Below are positions 21,332 through 31,941 of a stretch of 64,000 nt of DNA, in pieces. The first letter of the stretch is position 1. The number at the start of each line of letters is the position of its first letter. Below the pieces are notes generated by a model. The model searched no databases, was not told where the DNA came from, and was given only the letters and a program-made list of their open reading frames with translations. This stretch comes from Lepraria neglecta (lineage: Eukaryota > Ascomycota > Lecanoromycetes > Lecanorales > Stereocaulaceae), in the NCBI GenBank assembly GCA_033220425.1, contig CM065652.1, positions 682,001 through 746,000 on the forward strand, in the 5' to 3' direction. Position numbers and translations under genes: made by a program.

Positions 21332-23959
21332 TCAAACCATGCCCACCTTCCTCAAGAACCACCCTGTCCAAGTCACCGTAGCCTCCTTCTCACTATCGAG
21401 CTCTCCTGCTCTCATTTCGATCTGGATTACCTGACGCTCAAACTCTGCTACCCCATTTTCTACATCCTCGACTTTCGATTCCAAAGCACTAAGCTCGTAT
21501 TCGAGTTTAGCACCTAGAGTCTCGACATCTTTGATAGCCTCAGTGAGATTTGCTCGTTCTTGGGTTAGAAGATCGTCTGAGGCATTGTGGAGGGCATTGT
21601 ACTCGTCGTACTTCTGGTGATAAACCAGGTCTGCGTTAGTCTGATCTCGGCTGGCTTGCTCGTCATAGGTCTCAATCTGGCGGACTTTTTCTTCCACCCA
21701 GGCTGTCTCTCGAGCCTTCAAAGCTTCAAGTCTCTGGCCCATTACGCGTCCCTCCATAGCTAAGGTGTTCTCGAACGCTAAGGCACAGTCTGCATTCGTC
21801 CTGGTGACGATATTGTCGGAGTCAGTGATGTCGCTAGGTACGGCAGCCGCCAATACATCCACCATTGCTGTCCATGACATATGGCGTGGCCACCGGCGGT
21901 CCCATGTATCTGGAGCCTTTGACACTAATTTGGAAAAGCTTCTTGTCGTGCGCAATGGCGGGACTGCGTACTGCCCTCTGAAGTCTTGCATGTTCTGAAT
22001 AGCTTTCGTGTCCTCGGCGGTCAAAGAAGGTTTCCTTGAGTCATCGACGGCCTCACGGCCATCAACCCTTGCTGTAATTCCAGCGGCATCGTCCAAAAAC
22101 TTCATGCGGTCTGTAAGCCATTGGTCCTTTCTGTCAAATGCTGGGGTTTCGAGACTTGAAGCGGATTTATTCAGGTCTTCACCGTTTGCACCACTGTAGA
22201 ACGGTGGACTGAGGAGGTCATTGGGCTTTGACGCCTCTTCTGGAAAGTCGCTCCCTCGCCGAGAAGGTACCGTAGAACCTACCAAGCTCTGCTCACCGCT
22301 ATCAGGTGGCGTAGCGTCGAGCACTGCCGTTTCAGGCTCCTTCTGTAGCTCTTCACTCGTCCTAGGTCGGTCCTTGACGCTTTCCCCGTCAGACGCAACG
22401 CTTTCGTCCTTTGAGAATCTATGGTGATGTCCACGGTGTCCTCTCCTACCGACTGCGTCCCTAATTCGTCCCAGGCCGCTCCGAGCGTCTGTCACTTTGC
22501 CGGTCACGTTCTTGAAAACGGCCCTCCTTAACGCTTGGTCCTTCTCTATATGGTCAATACTTGTTTGTGATCCAGTCGTAGGGCTCAGATAGACTCGATC
22601 TGTCAGCACATGCCGTAAAGACGTATCGTCATCAACGGAGTCCCTCTTCTTGGCCGCCCAACCCTGACCACCTTGATCGCTATGATTGAAGATCATACCA
22701 TCATCGCCCCCTAAATTGCGGAATACATCGCTGTCGGTGGTTTTCCGCGGTTTGCCATACCATAGCCATTTGAACCTTTCACCAGATCCCAGCTGGATGA
22801 ACGTATCGATGTTCAAAGTCTCCACTTCTGCAATACGGGCCTTCTCCCTTCCGTGAACCAGATCACCGCCCTTACCACTCAGCTCCGCCACCGTAGACTT
22901 TACAGCTCGAGGCACAGCCCAGCCTTCCCCACTTGCAGCCTTTGCTGTAGCCTTGTGGAGTCGATTTAGCGTCTGTTGGTTCAGCCTTCTGGTACGGTCT
23001 ATTTTCTGCGACTTCTGGAAGTGTGCAATGGCTCTTTTCGTGTTCACGATATCAAACACATCCTTTGCTACGGGGGCTCCGTATGCATTCAATCTGTTCC
23101 GTGCTCCCATGAGCATTCCAAGTATAGCTGCAACAGTGGTTGGTCCCAATATGCCATCGCTAGGATCAATGGTGAAATATTCAGTCCCTATCTCGGTCCA
23201 CCAATCATTGATTGCTTGTTCAGTGACATCGCAAAGTAGACCATCGGCATACTCGGGCGCCAGTTTCCCAAATAACATAAGCGCCACCTGACATAATTTT
23301 ACAAGCTCGATCACTGCGTTATACAGCGGTATCCGATCACTGGTGCGGTAGAGTTGGCTGAACTTTGCCTCAGTAGCGCTTGTGAGCGGAGCCAGGTTAA
23401 GGCCTGCCCGCCCCGAGCATCCCAGCCTCTTCATATCTTCATTGACAATGAAGTCCTCACGATGTTTCTTGAGGTCTCCATCTGGGACCGCAATGACCGT
23501 CAATGCGGAGGGGAAACTGCTCAGATTCGTAACCATCAAGGTTCCCAGAGGTGTTTCTTTCTTCCGAGCATGGTATTTTGTGATGGCTTGGAGGTAGACA
23601 CGTAGACGGGGTGACCATGCCTCTTCATTTGTAGGAACGCTGAGAATGCCCACAACAACAGAGTTCTGCTCGAGGCCGGTGTAGGTGGTGATGACGAAGG
23701 TGGGATGCGCCCGGGAGCAGGCCCATTGCTCGACGATGTATAACTCATAGCCCGTGAGTATCCGTCTCCTCTCGAGGACAGTTGTACACGGGTCTTCTTC
23801 GAGATACCTGAAAGCCGCGGGATCTGTAAACACTAGGCGTTGGTGAGCTGGTGGGCGGGTGGAGTTGCCGTTGTGCGTTACAGCATGAAGGGATCCATGG
23901 GGAGAGTATGTGCTCTCTCCTCCAGCAGCAAAGTCTTTCTCCTCCGTTTCGTTATCCAT
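21332..23959 (-). CDS. STB6/STB2-like protein (Sin3-binding family)
   Basis: A single-exon frame of 875 residues from the ATG at 23959. The N-terminal block (about 35-270) carries the family's strong signature: HQRLVFTDPAAFRYLEEDP, LERRRILTGYELYIVEQWAC, SRAHPTFVITTYTGLE and EEAWSPRLRVYLQAI. A second conserved block contains YFTIDPSDGILGPTTVAAIL. A long acidic, Ser-rich region follows. The C-terminal ~150 residues form a coiled coil (KARETAWVEEKVRQIE through ALESKVEDVENGVAEFERQV). Yeast STB2 and STB6 were found as Sin3-binding proteins, but their biochemical role is unclear; the fungal orthologue has no catalytic motif. It shares a 448-bp divergent promoter with rmd5. An upstream coding exon is possible because the frame stays open for nine codons before the ATG. 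Confidence 0.86.
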   Translation of the reverse strand: MDNETEEKDFAAGGESTYSPHGSLHAVTHNGNSTRPPAHQRLVFTDPAAFRYLEEDPCTTVLERRRILTGYELYIVEQWACSRAHPTFVITTYTGLEQNSVVVGILSVPTNEEAWSPRLRVYLQAITKYHARKKETPLGTLMVTNLSSFPSALTVIAVPDGDLKKHREDFIVNEDMKRLGCSGRAGLNLAPLTSATEAKFSQLYRTSDRIPLYNAVIELVKLCQVALMLFGKLAPEYADGLLCDVTEQAINDWWTEIGTEYFTIDPSDGILGPTTVAAILGMLMGARNRLNAYGAPVAKDVFDIVNTKRAIAHFQKSQKIDRTRRLNQQTLNRLHKATAKAASGEGWAVPRAVKSTVAELSGKGGDLVHGREKARIAEVETLNIDTFIQLGSGERFKWLWYGKPRKTTDSDVFRNLGGDDGMIFNHSDQGGQGWAAKKRDSVDDDTSLRHVLTDRVYLSPTTGSQTSIDHIEKDQALRRAVFKNVTGKVTDARSGLGRIRDAVGRRGHRGHHHRFSKDESVASDGESVKDRPRTSEELQKEPETAVLDATPPDSGEQSLVGSTVPSRRGSDFPEEASKPNDLLSPPFYSGANGEDLNKSASSLETPAFDRKDQWLTDRMKFLDDAAGITARVDGREAVDDSRKPSLTAEDTKAIQNMQDFRGQYAVPPLRTTRSFSKLVSKAPDTWDRRWPRHMSWTAMVDVLAAAVPSDITDSDNIVTRTNADCALAFENTLAMEGRVMGQRLEALKARETAWVEEKVRQIETYDEQASRDQTNADLVYHQKYDEYNALHNASDDLLTQERANLTEAIKDVETLGAKLEYELSALESKVEDVENGVAEFERQVIQIEMRAGELDSEKEATVTWTGWFLRKVGMV

Positions 23960-24407
23960 CGGCAAGATCCGAAGCACTCCGTTCAAGTCTTCGTACGAGC
24001 CTCATCCTTTAGGCGCTATACTACTACCGACGCTCTACCAATTTCAGGCCCTACTCCTCGGAGATGTACAGCATCGTTTGCCCCTTCGCGATCTGCCGCG
24101 TGTTGTTATGACTAGAGGAGGAGACGGCAGACGAGAAGCTGTGAAGATCATCGCCGCCGGATATACTTCGGCTTGGCGTTCCGGGATCGGGCTTCTCACC
24201 TCATGACTTCTTTCAACAACATGGCAAGCTTCCCCCTTCTCCAATCCACTCGCAACATATACTCGCGAGCCATGACACTTCAGCTTAACCGTTTCTCCAG
24301 CTCTAGCCTTGGAGACGAGGCAATCAGAAGATTTCCTTAACGGTTAGACCAGCGTCTCGAGCGTGACCTTACCGGACCTCCAGCGAGCATTGAATCTTGT
24401 CTGAGAC

Positions 24408-25824
24408 ATGGAAGCACTACTTGAAGAGCATGAAAAGCTGGCCACGAAGAGCAATCTTTCAAAAAGTGTAGACGATGTGCAGAAAACCATCGATCTCCTG
24501 GTCCAAGCTCGGGAGTCGATAGCCGTTGGTACGTCGTGTGCTCTACTCGCGACAGTCTCTAGGAGCTACATTCATGCTGATTTTCTCTCCCCACAGACCC
24601 AAACTGTGCTAGAGTCACCCTTGCAAAGCTTCAGGCTCCCGTCAAGCAATCCTTCGAGGCTGTCAATAGTGACCTGAAAGAGGTTTACAAAGGGCTTGGG
24701 AACTACTCCAAGGCCTTGGACAAGGTGTGTAATAGTCTCTGGCCATTTACACCTATTTACTGACGTTTGCGACCATAGAAATTCAAAGACAAGCCCTTGC
24801 CAACCACGGATCACGATGCCCTGTCATCCCACCCTGCCTTCATCAACCGTGCCGTTGCTATGCACCTCCTGAGAGAAGGACAATTCTCGGTTGCGTCGAC
24901 GTTCTTGACCGATGCTACTAACCACCCTCCACACTCGGACCCACAGCCTGGAACACCGAATTCACACTCAAACCCTGAGGACGGTCTGGGCATCGATTCT
25001 TTGAAATCAGGGGCGCTGCGGAAACAATTCGCTGATATGTATCATATCCTCTACGCCATGAAGCACGAACGGAACCTGCTACCAGCCATAGATTGGGCAA
25101 GGGCGAATAGTAAATCGCTGGAAACAAGAGGTAGTAATCTAGAGTTCGAGCTGGGAAAGCTACAATTTGTTTGGCTGTTCACTGGAGGGCCGAATCCTAA
25201 CGACCCCAGGAGCCGGTTCCAAAGTCAGCAACAAGCTCTTCAATACGCCCAACGCGATCTTGTCCACTTCCAAGGACGGTATCTAAAGGAAATGACCCAG
25301 CTCAGTGGTGCGATGGCCTTCTCTCCAAACCTATCGCAATCACCCTATCGACGGATATTCCACAATGAAGGCGCTTGGGAAGACCTTGCCAGCTCGTTCA
25401 CTCGGGAATTCTGCTCGCTGCTTGGCTTATCTGCAGATTCGCCGTTATATATCGCTGCGACAGCTGGAGCTATCGCACTGCCCACTCTGCTCAAGCTTCA
25501 GACGATCATGAAAGAGAAGCGCACGGAATGGACAACCCAGCATGAGCTTCCCGTGAGCATTTTCCCTCATGACTTAGGGCGAGGTAGAAATAATAATGAT
25601 CGCAGGTCGAGATACCCCTTCCACCGGCCTACCATTTCCACTCCATCTTTGTCTGCCCTGTCTCAAAAGAACAGACAACAGACGACAATCCCCCAATGAT
25701 GATGCCTTGCGGTCACGTGGTCGCGCAAGAATCCTTAATGAGGCTCGCCAAAGGATCAAGGTTCAAATGTCCATACTGTCCCAATGAGAGTCGACCAGAA
25801 GATGCGAAGAGACTTTATATGTAA
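24408..25824 (+). CDS. rmd5: GID complex E3 ubiquitin ligase subunit Rmd5/Gid2
   Basis: Four exons (24408-24528, 24597-24724, 24779-25552, 25606-25824), 413 residues (yeast Rmd5 421). The catalytic subunit of the GID/CTLH ubiquitin ligase, which targets gluconeogenic enzymes for degradation when glucose returns. LisH/CTLH-type regions are visible: [20 protein letters not shown], then [20 protein letters not shown] and [14 protein letters not shown]. The C-terminal degenerate RING lies in exon 4: Cys358 (FVCPVSKEQ), then [20 protein letters not shown] (Cys376, His378) and FKCPYC (Cys396/Cys399). This lacks the full C3HC4 set, as is normal for the Gid2 RING. Introns are 68, 54 and 53 nt in consistent phase. 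The stop is TAA at 25822-25824. Confidence 0.93.
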
Positions 25825-26266
25825 GTAATGGGTGAGGCTAGCACGAGATGACTGTAAGAGAGGACTTCCTAGCATAGCCCTTGGCGTTACGGGATAGCAT
25901 TGGATGGCGTCTTCAGTGGGGTTCACCCGCCAAACCTGATACACAGCAAATCTAACTTCGATCCAATTTTCACCATCTCTGCTCGTGGCCGCGCTTCACA
26001 CGCAGGGTTACACCTAGACTGGCTGTTCTGCAAAATCTATGGACAATCGCATCTGCAAGTGTATTGCCGTCCCAATCAACGGCGTGTAGGGGCGTTGGCT
26101 ATATATGTCGCGCATGCGGGGTGGTGTGCTCGTTGTTGACCAGTCCATTATATCTTGCTGTTCCTGTTTCTCTTCTTACCCTGAGTCTCTCATTTTTGAC
26201 GGCTTTTCCAGGAAGTCTTCGCCGTGACTTGTTAACTTAACCGTCAGGCTTCAGGACTATTTAGGC
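25825..26266. other. Intergenic, promoter of the arabitol dehydrogenase gene
   Basis: No coding content is seen. It holds the rmd5 3' UTR and the upstream region of the next gene; CT-rich tracts before 26267 resemble a fungal leader. Confidence 0.5.
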
Positions 26267-27799
26267 ATGGCCCGCAGATTTACCGTACCCCGCCGAGGGG
26301 TCGGTCTCGCTCGACTCTTGGCCCAGCAGCATCCTCAACAGAGACTCTGGTATGTTTACCAATTACATCCCCTCTCGTTCCCCTTTATCTGCCAAAGGAT
26401 CATGACATAAAAGCCACAACTGACCCTTACGTCAACAGCTCCAGCTGCGCTACAACTGGTGCGCCTGAAGGATTATACCCCTCTACCAACAAGACGTCAC
26501 CTTCCACACTTCTCAAGGACAAGAAAACAATATCGCCCTCTTTCCCCCCAATTACCCGTACCCCGCCTAAGAGTCTTTCCCGCCCTCAGAACAGAGCCGG
26601 AATGGCCACCGTCACGGAGAGTCCGACAGGATCGCTCACCAAGCCCAACGTCGGTGTCTTCACGGATCCAGAGCACAAGCTGTGGGTAGCGGAGTCTGGA
26701 CCTTCTCTGGAGAGTGTCAAGAAAGGAGAGAGTCTCAAAGAGGGTGAGGTCACAGTTGGGATTAAGAGCACTGGGATTTGCGGGTACCTCATTCTTTCTT
26801 GTCCCGGCTCCTGAGACATGCCAAATCCAATCCCTTTCTGATACTGCCTTTAGGTCAGACATCCATTTCTGGCACGCCGGCCGCATCGGGCCCATGGTCG
26901 TAACAGACAACCACATACTCGGCCACGAATCTGCGGGCGTTGTCCTTGCTGCACACCCTTCAGTCACCCACCTAAAAGTTGGCGACCGCGTAGCCATCGA
27001 ACCCGACCTCATCTGCTACCAATGCGAGCCCTGCCTCACAGGCCGCTACAATGGCTGTCTCAACATGCGCTTTTTATCTACACCTCCAGTCGATGGCCTG
27101 CTCAGGCGCTACATCAACCACCCAGCTGTTTGGTGCCATAAGATCGGTGATATGAGCTATGAGAACGGTGCCCTCCTTGAGCCATTGAGTGTAGCATTGG
27201 CAGGTGTCGAACGTGCAGGCGTGAAGTTGGGAGACCCAGTGTTGATCTGCGGTGCCGGACCCATTGGACTTATCACACTCCTCTGCTGCGCTGCAGCAGG
27301 TGCACAACCAATTGTGATAACAGATATCGATGAAGGAAGACTACAATACGCGAAAGAACTCGTCCCCCGCGCACGCACCTATAAAGTCGAGCGAAGCGTT
27401 GAAGTCGAGGACGCAGCAAAGAAAATTGTCGATCTAGCCGGCGGCGTCCAACCTGCCATAGCACTCGAATGTACCGGTGTCGAAAGCAGCGTCAACGCCG
27501 CCATCTACAGCGTGAAATTCGGTGGGAAGGTTTTCGTCATCGGTGTTGGCAAGCCGGAAATGCAGCTCCCGTTCATGAGACTGAGTACCCAGGAGATTGA
27601 TTTGCAATTCCAGTATCGGTATGCGAATACGTGGCCGAGGGCCATACGCTTGGTGGAGAGTGGGGTGGTCGACCTGCACAGCCTGGTGACCCATCGCTTT
27701 GATATTGAGGACGCGGTCAAGGCTTTTGAGACGGCGGCGGATCCGAAGACAGGGGCTATCAAGTGTATGATTCAGAGTGAGATGAATGTACAATGGTGA
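26267..27799 (+). CDS. ladA: L-arabitol 4-dehydrogenase (NAD) with N-terminal extension
   Basis: Long model: three exons (26267-26349, 26439-26783, 26854-27799), 457 residues. Short model: start at ATG 26602, 375 residues, the normal length. The enzyme oxidises L-arabitol to L-xylulose in pentose catabolism. It is a zinc medium-chain dehydrogenase: catalytic zinc region [16 protein letters not shown] and HILGHESAG, structural zinc cysteines in [15 protein letters not shown], Rossmann motif [12 protein letters not shown] and the NAD-selective acid in ITDIDEGRL. The block [20 protein letters not shown] marks LAD rather than sorbitol or xylitol dehydrogenase. The extra 82 residues come from a spliced first exon (89-nt intron, GTATGT...CTGAC...ACAG) in correct phase; the first 27 residues contain six Arg and no acid, like a mitochondrial presequence. 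Core assignment is firm; use of the upstream start is inference. Confidence 0.9.
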
Positions 27800-28640
27800 G
27801 GAAGAAAGAGGCATCAGCGCATGGAATAGAGGCATTTCGGACTATATAGTTGAGGCATAGATTAGAGCATGTGCTGTTTGTTTGTCAGAATTGCAAGTAA
27901 CGCAAATAAAAACTTTGAGCAAGGGTTTCATGTCTTCCTGGAAAGCAAGAATTCCTGTCATTCTGTGATACATGGGTGAACGAATAATATCTATCTCAAG
28001 ATGTTACCCATTATTGAGCCATTCTAAGGCTGCACACTTCGTCTTCGTTGGGAAGGCTTGGCATGCACGAAAAGGTTCTTGGACTTGGATTTCTCTCCTT
28101 CCTCAATCTCCATTTCCCAACAACATTCCTGGCTTCGTGACTTACAAGAGGTGGCGTCCTGAGTGACTATAATTTTATCCTTGGTAGTCGTTCTTGGGCA
28201 CTGCAAATTGTCCAATTCCGGCTGTCTAGAAGCCAGAAAAGAGGAGCGCCGACTCGCCGTTCTTCAAGAACAGCTTGATACTAATAGAAAATGGAAGCAA
28301 GCCTTCGCCAATGGTACTCGATTAAATTCTTGGGCCACGAGTTCATCCCTCATGGTATCATTCTACCTGCGATTGCTAGTAACATGGTTACTACATCAAT
28401 CTCGATGGGCGGAGAACAACAAAGTCCGCTGGTGACAAAAGTCCGCAACCGAGTCGCGAGGCCTCCTCGGCCTCGTAAGCACGCGTGTAAAGGTAGATCC
28501 GGTCTCCTTGATATGTACTCTTCAGAAAGCAATCCCAGCCCTCTCCTTGAACATTTAATATTTGTTGCGAACCCTCCACTCAACCTATCCTCACGGACCG
28601 TGACCCAACCTTCCAACAAGGTTACAACCCCATCCTCACC
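27800..28640. other. Intergenic
   Basis: 3' flank of ladA and upstream region of the monooxygenase. Overlapping frames (28024-28215, 28163-28435, 28291-28644) lack protein-like content. Confidence 0.45.
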
Positions 28641-29846
28641 ATGACCACCACCACCACTCCCAGAATCGCAATCGTAGGCGCCGGCCCCGGTGGCCTTCTC
28701 CTGTCCCGACTCCTTCACCTCGCCTCCATCCCATTCACACTCTACGAGCGCGAACCACACCGCCATTCCCGCGAACAAGGCGGCTCCCTTGACCTACACG
28801 AAGAAAGCGGCCAGCTTGCCCTCAAAGAAGCCCAGCTCATCGATGAATTCCGAAAGATAGCGAGGGCGGAAGGCGAGGACATGCGCGTTGTTGATAAGAC
28901 GGGTCATCTACATTGGGAGGAGGTGGATACGGATGGGCATGGAAGGCCGGAGGTTGATCGCGTGCTGTTGAGGGGGTTGTTGCTTGATTCGTTGCCTGAG
29001 GATGCTGTTGAGTGGGGATGCAAAGTCGGGTCTATCACGCCCACGGAAGGCGGGAAGCATGACATACACATCGAGGCTGCCAGCGGCAGTGAAAGAGAAA
29101 CATTCGATCTCGTGGTCGGCGCAGATGGCGCCTGGTCGAAAGTCCGCCCTTTACTATCGGATACTAAACCGCAATACAGCACCATTTCCTGCCTCGACAC
29201 GCGTATCCATTCCATCGACACCAAATCTCCTCATATTTCGAGAATGGTCGGGCAGGGAAGCTACTTCGCTTTCTCGGACTGCAAAGGTCTAATGGCCCAG
29301 CGCAATGGCGATGGCAGTGTACGCACGTATGCTATGCTACAGGTGGGAGAGACATGGCTTAAGGATACGGGTGTTGACTGGCTGGATCCTGAGGCTGCGA
29401 AGGAATTCTTGCTCAAGGAATATGCGGATTGGGATGAATGCCTCAAGGATCTCATACGCCATGCAGATTCGGATATCACCCCCCGCGTGCTCTATCAACT
29501 TCCCACGGACTTCGCCTGGACCTCGAAACAGGGTCTCACTCTCCTCGGCGACGCGGCTCACCTTATGACGCCGTTTGCAGGCGAAGGCGTGAATCTAGCC
29601 ATGCTCGACGGGCTCGAACTTTCAAAGGCCATCATTCACGGCACCAAGTTAAGGGATCTCACCAGCGCTGTGCGTAAATACGAAGAAGAGATGATGGCCA
29701 GGAGTCACGAGAAGATGGAAGAGACCTGGCGGAATCTGGAGCTATTTTTCCAGAAAGATGCGCCGAGGGAATTTGTCAAGGCGTTTGAGGAGATAATGGC
29801 TCAGCGTGGGCCACCACCCAATGCTATGCCGGATCCGCAGGCATAA
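28641..29846 (+). CDS. FAD-dependent monooxygenase (TetX-like class A)
   Basis: A single exon of 401 residues. Class A flavoprotein monooxygenases hydroxylate small aromatic or polyketide-like substrates with NAD(P)H and O2. The dinucleotide-binding motif is IAIVGAGPGGLLLSRLL (GxGxxG at 13-18), with the acid in LYEREP. The middle DG motif is DLVVGADGAWSKVRPLLSDT. The second FAD motif is LLGDAAHLMTPFAGEGVN at about 300-317. REQGGSLDLHEESGQLAL and CLDTRIHSIDTKSPHISRMV resemble TetX-like fungal and bacterial enzymes. There is no signal peptide or membrane tail. No biosynthetic cluster surrounds it, so a detoxification or catabolic role is as likely as a biosynthetic one. Absence of introns is unusual next to its neighbours but common in this family. 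Confidence 0.9.
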   Translation: MTTTTTPRIAIVGAGPGGLLLSRLLHLASIPFTLYEREPHRHSREQGGSLDLHEESGQLALKEAQLIDEFRKIARAEGEDMRVVDKTGHLHWEEVDTDGHGRPEVDRVLLRGLLLDSLPEDAVEWGCKVGSITPTEGGKHDIHIEAASGSERETFDLVVGADGAWSKVRPLLSDTKPQYSTISCLDTRIHSIDTKSPHISRMVGQGSYFAFSDCKGLMAQRNGDGSVRTYAMLQVGETWLKDTGVDWLDPEAAKEFLLKEYADWDECLKDLIRHADSDITPRVLYQLPTDFAWTSKQGLTLLGDAAHLMTPFAGEGVNLAMLDGLELSKAIIHGTKLRDLTSAVRKYEEEMMARSHEKMEETWRNLELFFQKDAPREFVKAFEEIMAQRGPPPNAMPDPQA

Positions 29847-30864
29847 GCAACGAGTGCGAATCTATAGCGATGGCGTTCGGGTGTCTGGAACGTGGCAGAG
29901 CGGGTATGATGCGGTGGTATTTCGGATGGTGTTATAGAGACAAGGTAGGTTAGCGTACGAGATGTGTATTATGAACAACATAATTCAATGATGTCTAAGC
30001 TAGTCTCCATAGCTCCTTGATGTGGAGCACTCTGATGAATGAGTCAAGCTCGTGGGTCGCAAAACAGTCCCGACGAGCGTCCACGAAATTTCCCTCTGGT
30101 AGCTCCAGCTAGAGAAGGTAATTGCACGAACAGTTGGTCACTAAGTCACAATTAGACAGCTTGTTCAGATTATACCCCAGATGAAGAGGCAATCACTGTT
30201 ATTTCCAAGATTTTCTGCACGTCGAGTAGGGGTAATGTCCGAACTTTTCTGCCAACCCGCGAGTCAAGCTCGCAAGAAAATAGATGACGTTTTCAGTCCA
30301 GTATGCTTATCAGTCTCCTTTCGGCTCTCACATCCGAGAAAAGGCTTCCGCAAACAAAGAAACGCGAGAGGGTAATCATCATGGGAGCATAATGAGCCGT
30401 GAGACGAAGCAGCATAGCAGTAACCGGAAGCTGTCATTGAAAACACGTGTCCGAGTGATCTGTACAGAATCGAAGTACACAGATGGTTTAGATGTATTTG
30501 CTAGTTACGGTTCGCTTCGTCATAAGCTGGTGAGCAATTCGGACCGCACGCACAATACAATCATGATAGGATTATTTTACAGCAGTGATTCTGGACAGTA
30601 TGATAGCCCACTCCTTGTTCGCAGCAAGCCGACCATTAAATAATTGATTCGTCCTCCCAAAATACAACCTTCTTTTCCCTTGCAGCATTAGTCCAAAGAG
30701 AGGAGAGATTTCGCGGAACCAGATGCTTCTGTTGAACATAATGAACGTCTATGAGCCATATGCGGGCACTCATGCCTGCAAAGATGACTTTCCTCACCTA
30801 AGCAGTCATTGTCTTCGCCGCAGCAATAACACTCCACCAATACCACTCTCACTCGGCCACCAAC
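29847..30864. other. Intergenic, start of accessory stretch
   Basis: No gene is supported. Short frames at 30181-30375 and 30284-30643 are basic and unrecognisable. Confidence 0.45.
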
Positions 30865-31941
30865 TCAGCCCAAATCAGTGACAACACCCACACCCTGCCC
30901 AAGGGAATGCCACGCATAGTGCCGTTCCTCGCTCTGTAATACATTCCACCGAGCGTCTCTCATAACTGATCTTGCTTCAGAGGAGATAGAACCAACCTTC
31001 CTTTGGATCCTCAAAGCCAATTCCTTAGTTGAAGACGGCACGGTGCTAGTGGGAAGCATCGATCGTAAAGTGTATAGCCCTTGATGTTGCATAAGTCGGA
31101 AGTACACGTCCCTGTCATTATGGTCGAGGGTGCAGGTCGATAGGGCCTCGTGGGAAAGGAGCGTCGATGACAGTCGTTCCAGATTGAGAGTCTCACCCCA
31201 AGCATTGAGTCGCATCACCAACGTGAAAGCTTGCAGCGGGTATTCTCCCGGTGTGAACTCATCGTCCTCAATCGAGTAAAGACTTTCTCCATCCGGCATA
31301 CAACTTATCATCCATTGGCGGCGGTATTTGGGTGAGGTAGCTGGTCATACACTTCATCGATCCCATGGTGGAAAAGCTGACAGTAGATTAGATAGTTGTA
31401 GAGATTCCCGCGAATATCGCGGATCGACTCTTCCGAGCACCTATCGAGTGTGCTGCCGCTGTACTCTTCGGGCAGAATATAGCACATCATATCGCACTTC
31501 GATTTGTCCGCGAGGTTATCGAGTCGTCTCTTAGTCCACTCTTCCGTCAGAATCTCGCTGACTGGTTGGATGACTTCTTTCTTCGCACGGTAAAGTGCTC
31601 GGACTTCGTTGACTGTCAGCTGTACTACCTTCGCGCTCAGATCGAGAAGGCTGTTGTTCCCGAGTTTGATGGCATCCCGCAGCCTTTCGCAGTTTCCCTC
31701 ACTCTGCACCGCCAAATCTACCAACTGACGCGCTGAGCCTGCTAGGAGGATATGGGAATCTACTGCCGTTTTCGAGGAGCTATGATCCACGGTGAATTGA
31801 GGAGGGAAAGTCGCAATGGTGTCTGCACACGCTTTGTAGAAAGTGCGAGAGGTTTGAATGAGGGCGTACCAGTCATCGAGAGAAATCGAGATAACTAGGA
31901 AGGCGCGATAGCAAGTCCTGAGGTAGATTGGTGAGTAGCAT
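30865..31941 (-). pseudogene. F-box-like protein gene, apparently frameshifted
   Basis: From the ATG at 31941 the frame encodes LTNLPQDLLSRLPSYLD, a good F-box start, and then stops at TGA 31873-31875. A second frame continues at once with DDWYALIQTSRTFYKACAD, the expected F-box continuation, and stays open to 31308. The switch coincides with a short direct repeat (ATCGAG at 31875-31880 and 31885-31890), which suggests a small duplication that shifted the frame. A third frame (30865-31311) overlaps the end of the second and stays open for 148 codons (e.g. PLQAFTLVMRLNAWGETLNL). It could join through a 47-nt intron (GTATGA...ATAAG) or reflect another shift. The C-terminal body is helical and matches no named family. 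F-box proteins are substrate adaptors for SCF ubiquitin ligases. A sequencing error at the repeat is the main alternative. Confidence 0.5.
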
